Shown here: in pieces, positions 1-5,010 of the stretch
How the letters are laid out: each line of letters starts with the position of its first letter
How positions within the stretch are numbered: position 1 is the first letter of the stretch
Origin: Bacteroidota bacterium
Lineage (GTDB): Bacteria; Bacteroidota; Bacteroidia; Chitinophagales; Chitinophagaceae
Reading direction: 5' to 3'
Assembly (NCBI GenBank): GCA_023396345.1
Contig: JAEWWO010000128.1
Span: forward strand, 1 to 5,010
Length of the DNA stretch: 5,010 bases
Translations under genes and position numbers: made by a program
Notes under the pieces: model-generated
Seen by the model: only the letters and a program-made list of their open reading frames with translations
What the model was told of the DNA's origin: nothing
The model's database searches: none

Positions 1-1753
1 ACTTACGACTGCGGAATATTCTAAATACACCATGCGTGGCGGAAAAGCTCTGGAAATTGGCGAACAGGGTCAGGCTAAGGAAATAGAACATACCAGCGGA
101 CTCGATAACTCCTATGCATTTATGTGGAGTATGCACAAAGCAGAACCGTTGCAAATGATGATGCCTAACGCATTTGGCGGAAGCTCTGCCAACACTTTTG
201 CAGAAAATGAAAAGTTTGCAGAACAGTTAGCTTCTGCGGGATTGCCATACGAAGCTGTGTCTCAATTATCGCAAATGCTGCCACAATACTGGGGCGGACT
301 GGAAGGCACGTCAGGACCTGTGTATATTGGTGTAATAATTTGTTTGCTGGCTATAATAGGTTTTGTGCTTAGGGTAAAACATCGCTGGTGGATACTGGCT
401 GCAACTTTACTGGGTGTGATACTTGCATGGGGCAAATATTTTGGTTTGAATGATACTTTCTTCAACATACTTCCCTTGTACAATAAATTCAGAGCGCCCT
501 CCATGTCATTGGTTATTCCGGCACTTACGCTTCCTTTAATGGCAGGTATCAGCTTGCAGGCTTTATTGTTTAATAAAGAAATAAACCCTAAAGATTTTGT
601 ACAAAACAATTTTAAAAAAATATTATATGCATTAGGCGGAACAATAGGTGTATTACTGGTTATTTATTTTGTAAATGATTATGGTGCAAGTCTGGATGAT
701 CAAATCCGACAAATGTTTGCCAATCCTCAGGCAGGAGGAGAAGCTGTTGGATCCTCTGTTATCAATGCTTTGAAGGATGCACGTAAAGGCTTGTTCTTCT
801 CGGGTATTTTAAGAGTAATTTTATTTGCTTTGATTATTGCAGGTATGCTGTATTTATTTATGAAAGATAAATTAAAAGCTACCGTTTTATTAATCATTTT
901 AGCGGTTGTAAATACTGTTGACTTACTGGCGGTAGGAAAAGAATACATGAGTGCAGAACATTTTATGATGCCTGACGAACTTCAGTCGCAGCAATTTACA
1001 CCAAAGCCATACGATCAGCAGATATTGCAGGATAAAGATCCGCATTTCAGAGTATTTAATCTGGCAAACGGAGATCCGTTTCAGGATGCTATTACTTCTT
1101 ATCATCATCGTTCTATCGGTGGTTATCATCCTGCTAAACTTAGTATTTATCAGGATTTGATACAGGCTCAAATGGCAAGATCCATTAATCCGGGTGTGAT
1201 AAACATGCTGAATACCAAATACATCATTAGTCAGGATGGAAATGTAATGACTAACCCCGATGCATTAGGTGCGGCGTGGTTTGTGAAGAATGTACAGTTT
1301 GTACCAAATGCGGCGGCTGAAATGAATGCGCTGACCAATTTCAATCCTAAAGATACTGCTTTTGTTCAGGAAAATTTCAGACAGGCAGCCGGCGCAGTTC
1401 CTGTGTTTGACAGCACTGCTACTATACAGCTTACGAGTTACAGCAATGACGAAATTAAATACAAAACATCGGCAAAAAGCAATCAGTTTGCGGTGTTGAG
1501 CGAAGTATACTACCCGGCAGGATGGAATGCCTATATTGACGGTAAAAAAACAGAGTATGCAAAAGTGAATTATGTATTGCGTGGTTTATCTGTACCGGCA
1601 GGTGAGCATGAGCTGATATTTAAGTTTGAGCCTTCTTCTGTTAAGACCGGAAATATGCTGATTATTATTTGTAATACATTGTTGTTGCTGATTATGATTT
1701 TAGCAGTTATATTTGTTTTCAGAAAGAATAAAGTAAAACCTACAGTTGATTAA
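1..1753 (+). CDS. YfhO-family multi-spanning membrane protein (5' partial)
   Basis: This is the C-terminal part of a large membrane protein. The frame is open from base 2 (Leu-Thr-Thr-Ala-Glu-Tyr...), so the ATG at 32 is internal and the true start lies upstream. Counting residues from the Met at 32, hydrophobic segments lie near 96-115, 119-137, 158-180, 196-214, 255-276, 281-302 and a final one at 541-563, with a basic tail. A soluble, probably periplasmic region (about 303-540) separates the last two. Family-type motifs are RGG near residue 2, PNAFGGSS (45-52), LNTKYII (393-399), YYPAGW (493-498) followed by YIDGKK, and VPAGEH (521-526). YfhO proteins have a GT-C-like architecture; in Firmicutes, relatives glycosylate lipoteichoic acid using polyprenyl-phosphate sugars. 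In Bacteroidota the substrate is unknown, so transfer to an outer-face glycan or lipid is inference. The predicted catalytic N-terminal region is outside the window. The 3' end overlaps the next gene by 8 bases. Confidence 0.9.
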   Translation, partial: LTTAEYSKYTMRGGKALEIGEQGQAKEIEHTSGLDNSYAFMWSMHKAEPLQMMMPNAFGGSSANTFAENEKFAEQLASAGLPYEAVSQLSQMLPQYWGGLEGTSGPVYIGVIICLLAIIGFVLRVKHRWWILAATLLGVILAWGKYFGLNDTFFNILPLYNKFRAPSMSLVIPALTLPLMAGISLQALLFNKEINPKDFVQNNFKKILYALGGTIGVLLVIYFVNDYGASLDDQIRQMFANPQAGGEAVGSSVINALKDARKGLFFSGILRVILFALIIAGMLYLFMKDKLKATVLLIILAVVNTVDLLAVGKEYMSAEHFMMPDELQSQQFTPKPYDQQILQDKDPHFRVFNLANGDPFQDAITSYHHRSIGGYHPAKLSIYQDLIQAQMARSINPGVINMLNTKYIISQDGNVMTNPDALGAAWFVKNVQFVPNAAAEMNALTNFNPKDTAFVQENFRQAAGAVPVFDSTATIQLTSYSNDEIKYKTSAKSNQFAVLSEVYYPAGWNAYIDGKKTEYAKVNYVLRGLSVPAGEHELIFKFEPSSVKTGNMLIIICNTLLLLIMILAVIFVFRKNKVKPTVD

Positions 1754-2861
1754 TCTTTTGTCCATAGCGCCGTATAGTTTTTTGCCTGCTCAGGGTGGCG
1801 GGCAAAAAGCCATTTATTTGCTGTATAAATACATTTCGCAAAAGGTATATCTCACGGTAGTTTCAACCAAATCAAACAAACCTGAAAAGGTAAGCTATCC
1901 TGTATTCAGATTTTTTTCAGACTCTCTTTTCCGCTACATCAATCTTTTTTACTATTATAAAATAAACAGATTGGTAAAAAAGAAAAACATTACGCATCTC
2001 TCTATTGAGCATCCGTACATGGGTTTACTGGGTTTGTTTGTCAAATCTCAATGTAATCTTAAATTCGTTATTCGTTCGCATAATATAGAATCTCTTCGTT
2101 TTAAAACCATTGGAAAATGGTGGTGGTGGATGTTGTTTCACTACGAAAAATTTGTGCACAAAAGAGCAGACCACAGTTTTTTTATCACAGAAGAAGACAG
2201 GCAATATGCCATTAAGCATTACAAACTTAAAGAAGATAAAACTTCTGTACTTACCTACGGAACAGAGATTTATGATGCGCTGACAGAGGAGCAAAAAAGA
2301 GAACAGGTAAAACAACTAAAAGCAGAACATAATATTCCGGAATCTTCTACCCTTTTGTTGTTTAACGGTACATTTGATTATGAGCCTAATCTGATGGCAT
2401 TAAAATTATTGCTGGACCACACCATGCCTGTTATTCTGGAGAAAGATGAAAATTGTTTTTTGTTGGTTTGTGGTAAAAACATTCCGCAGGAAATTTCTTC
2501 TAAAGAGTATAAGAACGTAAAAATACTCGGTTTTGTAGATGATATACATGCGGTATTTAAAGGCTCTGAAATATTTTTGAATCCTGTGTGGCTGGGCGGA
2601 GGTATTAAAACTAAACTGGTGGAAGCCTTAGGCTACGGGTGTTCTGCCGTGTCTTTTGCCAACGGTGCTTTAGGAATTCCAGAAGGAATTGTAGAAGACA
2701 AAATATCTGTAGTAAAAGATTTAGACTATAATACTTTTGCCGAAGAAGTAATAAAAATAAAACCTACCATTTATAAAGTCACGCCGCATAGATTCTATTT
2801 TCAATTTGGCTGGGAAAACATAGCTCAACGTTTTGTAGATATGATTAATGTTATCGATTAG
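1746..2861 (+). CDS. Family 4 glycosyltransferase (GT-B fold)
   Basis: A 371-residue cytosolic enzyme, probably moving a nucleotide-activated sugar onto a lipid-linked glycan. The N-terminal Rossmann half begins with strand INLLSI and a Gly-rich loop (QGGGQ, 16-20), followed by RSHNIE (110-115) and a FFITEEDR segment (145-152). The C-terminal half carries FNGTFDYEPN (206-215), LLVCGK (239-244), LGFVDD (261-266) and the donor-site block GGGIKTKLVEALGYG (284-298). The usual EX7E motif keeps only its second Glu (E293); the first position is Gly285, as in the GGG-x-K subgroup of GT4. Length is normal and the C-terminus (FGWENIAQRFVDMI) is intact. The start must be TTG at 1746: an in-frame TAA lies at 1734-1736, and the first in-frame ATG is about 90 codons in, after the first beta strands. 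The start overlaps the YfhO stop (TTGATTAA), suggesting translational coupling. Donor and acceptor are unknown. Confidence 0.9.
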   Translation: MINLLSIAPYSFLPAQGGGQKAIYLLYKYISQKVYLTVVSTKSNKPEKVSYPVFRFFSDSLFRYINLFYYYKINRLVKKKNITHLSIEHPYMGLLGLFVKSQCNLKFVIRSHNIESLRFKTIGKWWWWMLFHYEKFVHKRADHSFFITEEDRQYAIKHYKLKEDKTSVLTYGTEIYDALTEEQKREQVKQLKAEHNIPESSTLLLFNGTFDYEPNLMALKLLLDHTMPVILEKDENCFLLVCGKNIPQEISSKEYKNVKILGFVDDIHAVFKGSEIFLNPVWLGGGIKTKLVEALGYGCSAVSFANGALGIPEGIVEDKISVVKDLDYNTFAEEVIKIKPTIYKVTPHRFYFQFGWENIAQRFVDMINVID

Positions 2862-2943
2862 TCACTTTTTGTATCGTCTGATATAATAAATCAGCCGTTT
2901 TTTGCCAGCTAAAATCCTTTCTTCTGATATTTCCTTTTGCAAT
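2851..2943 (-). other. Untranslated in-frame C-terminal tail of the GT4 gene
   Basis: Directly after the TAA at 2944-2946, the same minus-strand frame runs for 30 sense codons to a TAA at 2851-2853. It reads IAKGNIRRKDFSWQKTAD, then LLYQTIQKVTNR. A Phe-Ser-Trp (2905-2913) followed by Gln-Lys-Thr-Ala is the characteristic last-helix motif of GT4 enzymes, where this helix crosses back to pack on the N-terminal domain. The tail therefore belongs to the 2944-3981 gene. Read through, the gene would end 11 bases inside the convergent GT4 gene (2861). A single change from TTA (Leu) to TAA would explain the stop, and Leu-Ile is a plausible family sequence at that point. The sequence cannot separate a real mutation, a sequencing error and translational readthrough. 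Confidence 0.8.
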
Positions 2944-3981
2944 TTATTTATCTCTTAGTGATTTACTGTCTGCCAGTTCTTTTAAGCCTTGTGCAATATC
3001 ATTTTCATCAAATGGATTTACGAGCAAAGCCGCGCCATCAGCCACTTCCGGCATGGATGTAACATTGCTGCACATAACAGGCACTTCAGCCTGAAAAGCT
3101 TCCACTACCGGCAAGCCAAAGCCTTCAAACGTTGGCACAAAAGCCAGTGCGGTAGCCGATCCCAGCAGATTTTTCAGGTCTTCATCATTTACTCTTCCTG
3201 TAAAAATAATATCATCTTTAAAAGAGATTGCTTTAATGACTTTATCAAACATTTTATCATCCCACAAAATGTTTCCACTAAGCACAAGTTTATGTTGATG
3301 AGCCGGATTGTTTTTTCTGAAAATATCATAAGCCACTATTAATCTTATCAGATTTTTTCTCGGATGCATAGATCCTACAAAGAAGAAATAAGGTTTTCCG
3401 TCGGTATATTTTTGTCGCACAGCATCAATTTTTTCGCAATCCAATGCATGAAATTTTTCTTTTATGCCGCAATACACTACGTCTATCTTACTTTCTGCAA
3501 CTCTGTATTTATCAACAATATCATTTTTTGTATAGTTTGAAACTGTAGCAATTCTATCCGCTTTTCTTGCAAATCTGGGCATATATCTTCTGTAATAAAA
3601 ACGATTTCTGAACGGCAAGTCCTGCGGGTAATGCTCAAAGTTCAAATCATGAATTACAGGTACTTGTCTGGTCTTTGCACCCAAACTTAAAAAGCCTTCA
3701 ATGCCCATAAATACGTCGGGTTTCTGTTTGTCAAGAAACTTTTTTACCACTGTTTCCATGTAATAGACATATAGCAACGGATGACGATAAGGAGGTAAAA
3801 TTTTATGAATGCTTACATTCGGATAATTGAAATAATCTTCCGTAAAATTTTTGTCGCACAGCAAAATGAAATCATCTTCAGTATGCGTCTTAGCCAGATG
3901 TTGAACGGTTTCTATACAAAAGTTACCAATGCCGTCAACATTTTTATTGCGCAAAATCCAGCAGTTTACAGCTATTTTCAT
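2944..3981 (-). CDS. Family 4 glycosyltransferase, C-terminus cut by in-frame stop
   Basis: A 345-residue GT-B enzyme of family GT4, close in style to mannosyl/rhamnosyl-type transferases of O-antigen and capsule loci. Visible features are the N-terminal strand MKIAVNCW with the DGIGN loop (16-20), VIHDLNFEHYP (109-119), the VSNYTKNDI segment (147-155), FVGSMHPRKN (201-210), TGRVNDEDL (261-269), and the complete EX7E motif with E286 and E294 in FEGFGLPVVEA, followed by SNVTSMPEVADGAALLVNP. These are the donor-nucleotide and catalytic elements, so the catalytic core is whole. The ATG at 3981 overlaps the upstream GT2 stop as ATGA, so the pair is co-transcribed and probably coupled. The protein ends at TAA 2944-2946 just where family members have a last C-terminal helix; that helix is still encoded downstream in the same frame (see the 2851-2943 entry), giving an ancestral length of about 376. 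Activity of the shortened form is uncertain. Confidence 0.88.
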   Translation of the reverse strand: MKIAVNCWILRNKNVDGIGNFCIETVQHLAKTHTEDDFILLCDKNFTEDYFNYPNVSIHKILPPYRHPLLYVYYMETVVKKFLDKQKPDVFMGIEGFLSLGAKTRQVPVIHDLNFEHYPQDLPFRNRFYYRRYMPRFARKADRIATVSNYTKNDIVDKYRVAESKIDVVYCGIKEKFHALDCEKIDAVRQKYTDGKPYFFFVGSMHPRKNLIRLIVAYDIFRKNNPAHQHKLVLSGNILWDDKMFDKVIKAISFKDDIIFTGRVNDEDLKNLLGSATALAFVPTFEGFGLPVVEAFQAEVPVMCSNVTSMPEVADGAALLVNPFDENDIAQGLKELADSKSLRDK

Positions 3982-4907
3982 TTTCTTTTCTCCTTTAAAT
4001 AAGTTGTTGACATGAGCAATTTTGAAACAAATCCATTATTTAAAATTTTTAAAGAATATTTTTTTTGTACATCGAACATGCGCTGCAAAGCTTCAGGAAT
4101 TATTTCTGTAGTTTCGTTTTCAAATTCACTCCAATTCCTGATTTTTAAATTGCGCAACAAGCGCCAGTAATAATCATAAACAATTATATTTTTAAGAATA
4201 TTTGTACCTAATTTGTTTAATAAATAAACATTCTCCGGTATTTCTACTTTTCTGTTTCTAAAAACTTCGCTCGTTAACTGATGCGCTCCAAGCCCAATGT
4301 TTATAAGGGTTTCATCAATATAAATAAAATCTGTTTCAGAAAGTACTCTTATATAAAATTCAAAATCTACAACCCATTTAATTTTCTCGTCGTACCAAAA
4401 TTCTCTGTTATTTTTAATGAGTGTAGTGCTGGGATGTCCGATATAATTTTTGCTGAATAAAATCAAAGTATTCTTTCTTAGCTGCTGTTGTATTACACTA
4501 TTTATCTTTTCAACGGATTTTAATTTATCATTTTCATACAATTGATGTGCAGAAAAAATAAAATCAGCATTCTTTGATTTCTTCGCATGATCTGCAAATA
4601 CTTTTACACTATTTTCATCAGCAAACCAGTCATCATGATGCATTAATTTAATCCACTCTCCTTTTGCCGGTTTAATTGCCTGATTCCAGTTGGCAGGAGA
4701 ACCAAGTGCAGTTTGGTTTTTATAATAAGCCAAAGAAAATTTATCGGAATAAGTATTTACCAGTTTTTCTAATTCATCATCCGGACTGTCATCAGAAACT
4801 ATAACTTCAAAGTCTCTGAAACTCTGTGTTTCAATGGAATCCAGCAATCTTTTAAGCATTGCTTTATTTTTATAAGCAGGAATACAAATAGAAATAAAAG
4901 GATTCAT
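3978..4907 (-). CDS. Family 2 glycosyltransferase (GT-A fold)
   Basis: A 309-residue GT2 enzyme, expected to be metal-dependent and inverting, that uses a nucleotide sugar in glycan assembly. The N-terminus ISICIPAYKN (5-14) is the first nucleotide-binding strand; VIVSDDSPDD (35-44) holds the next conserved aspartates (D39, D40). GSPANWNQAI (69-78) and KGEWIKLMHHDDWF (82-95) lead to the DXD-type metal site (H91, D92, D93). WVVDFEFYIR (178-187) is the acceptor-side acidic motif where the catalytic base (D181 or E183) is expected. The last ~100 residues are a less typical, probably helical region ending in a Lys-rich tail; no membrane segment is evident. The ATG at 4907 fits the family N-terminus exactly. 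It is first in a two-gene minus-strand operon with the GT4 gene, overlapping it by 4 bases. Sampled stretches by hand are about 22-38% GC, apparently lower than the YfhO gene. Sugar specificity cannot be assigned. Confidence 0.92.
   Translation of the reverse strand: MNPFISICIPAYKNKAMLKRLLDSIETQSFRDFEVIVSDDSPDDELEKLVNTYSDKFSLAYYKNQTALGSPANWNQAIKPAKGEWIKLMHHDDWFADENSVKVFADHAKKSKNADFIFSAHQLYENDKLKSVEKINSVIQQQLRKNTLILFSKNYIGHPSTTLIKNNREFWYDEKIKWVVDFEFYIRVLSETDFIYIDETLINIGLGAHQLTSEVFRNRKVEIPENVYLLNKLGTNILKNIIVYDYYWRLLRNLKIRNWSEFENETTEIIPEALQRMFDVQKKYSLKILNNGFVSKLLMSTTYLKEKRK
3990..3996 (-). promoter_or_regulatory. Shine-Dalgarno-like site before the GT4 start
   Basis: On the minus strand the end of the GT2 gene contains AAAGGAG, and GGAG lies 8 bases before the GT4 ATG at 3981. 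This is a good Shine-Dalgarno match at a good distance, and it would help reinitiation at the ATGA overlap. It sits inside the Leu-Lys-Glu-Lys codons of the GT2 C-terminus, so it may be a by-product of a Lys/Glu-rich tail. Bacteroidota make little use of such sites, and the GT2 gene and the plus-strand gene at 4973 have none. Confidence 0.4.
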
Positions 4908-4939
4908 TGTAAATTTTTATACCTAAAATTATTTTTTAT

Positions 4940-4957
4940 TTTATCTTGCAAGATAAA
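4940..4957. promoter_or_regulatory. 18-bp perfect palindrome, possible bidirectional promoter or operator
   Basis: The sequence TTTATCTTGCAAGATAAA is identical on both strands. It lies in the 65-bp gap between two divergent glycosyltransferase starts, 15 bases from the plus-strand ATG (4973) and 32 bases from the minus-strand ATG (4907). Each strand reads TATCTTGC, which resembles the Bacteroidota -7 box TAnnTTTG with one mismatch-like shift. The symmetry would place such boxes face to face and drive both operons. No well-placed -33 TTG is visible on either side (spacings of about 32 on the plus strand and 10 or 14 on the minus strand, against an expected 17-23), so an operator for a dimeric regulator is an equal alternative. 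The palindrome is certain; its function is inferred. Confidence 0.45.
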
Positions 4958-4972
4958 TAATTTATCAAACAA

Positions 4973-5010
4973 ATGCTAAAAGCAGCAGGTGTAACTATAT
5001 TATATAATCC
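4973..5010 (+). CDS. Start of a probable family 2 glycosyltransferase (3' partial)
   Basis: An open frame begins at ATG 4973 and runs off the window after 13 residues: MLKAAGVTILYNP. The pattern Ala-Gly-Val-x-Ile-Leu-Tyr-Asn-Pro is the typical first beta strand and nucleotide-binding loop of GT2 enzymes of the rhamnosyltransferase (RfbF-like) type, which often begin with a variant of VAAVVVLYNP. The gene is divergent from the GT2-GT4 operon and shares the 65-bp upstream region with it. The leader is A-rich (ATCAAACAA before ATG) without a Shine-Dalgarno sequence, as is usual in Bacteroidota. The assignment rests on very few residues and the neighbourhood. Confidence 0.6.
   Translation, partial: MLKAAGVTILYN

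Noticed and set aside
262..1171. Minus-strand open frames opposite the YfhO gene.
   Set aside because: They lie antisense to a clearly coding gene, have no recognisable domains or upstream signals, and are shadow frames.
2118..2129. Four tandem TGG codons (Trp-Trp-Trp-Trp) in the plus-strand GT4.
   Set aside because: It is a short in-frame microrepeat in a region where this GT4 subgroup is already Trp-rich; nothing suggests a slipping repeat or regulatory Trp leader.
2878..2903. Terminator-like hairpin on the plus strand: CTGAT, 7-base loop, ATCAG, then a run of six T at 2898-2903.
   Set aside because: The stem is only 5 bp with two G-C pairs and does not extend, and the sequence is explained as coding for the lost GT4 tail on the other strand. 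It might act weakly, but the support is too thin to annotate.
2989..4002. Plus-strand open frames opposite the two minus-strand glycosyltransferases.
   Set aside because: They are shadows of genes with clear catalytic motifs on the other strand; their products look compositionally random.
1..5010. Search by eye for tRNA or rRNA genes, CRISPR arrays, insertion-sequence ends, transposases or defence genes.
   Set aside because: None was seen; coding density is nearly complete and the only intergenic spaces are 82 bp (coding remnant) and 65 bp (palindrome region).

Overview
This window is a piece of a surface-polysaccharide or glycoconjugate gene cluster, most likely from a member of the Bacteroidota. 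The evidence is a large YfhO-type membrane protein with the sequence style of that phylum, glycosyltransferases of the kind found in its capsule/O-antigen-like loci, AT-rich DNA, and starts that mostly lack Shine-Dalgarno sequences. The sequence alone does not support a genus. No RNA genes, CRISPR arrays, insertion sequences or phage genes are visible.

Layout: (1) 1-1753, plus strand: the C-terminal ~583 residues of a YfhO-family polytopic membrane protein whose 5' end lies outside the window. (2) 1746-2861, plus strand: a GT-B fold family 4 glycosyltransferase that starts at a TTG codon inside the end of the YfhO gene. (3) 2862-2943: a short convergent gap that is really the remnant of gene 3's C-terminus. 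(4) 2944-3981, minus strand: a second family 4 glycosyltransferase with a complete EX7E motif, stopped early by an in-frame TAA. (5) 3978-4907, minus strand: a GT-A fold family 2 glycosyltransferase, upstream of gene 3 and joined to it by an ATGA overlap. (6) 4908-4972: a 65-bp divergent intergenic region with a perfect 18-bp palindrome. (7) 4973-5010, plus strand: the first 13 codons of another probable family 2 (rhamnosyltransferase-like) enzyme.

The GT2 and two GT4 enzymes probably act in turn on a lipid-linked glycan on the cytoplasmic face of the inner membrane. The YfhO-like protein, a GT-C-like membrane protein, may modify a glycan on the outer face. Sugars and linkages cannot be read from the sequence.

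The strongest observation is the in-frame TAA in gene 3. The same frame continues for 30 more codons that encode a recognisable GT4 C-terminal helix, including a Phe-Ser-Trp...Lys-Thr-Ala motif, and then stops just inside the end of the convergent gene. This points to a recent nonsense mutation, a sequencing error or readthrough. The second is the palindrome, whose two halves both resemble a Bacteroidota -7 promoter box and which could fire in both directions. Nothing here looks like an entirely new system; it is mainly an ordinary glycan locus with these local oddities.
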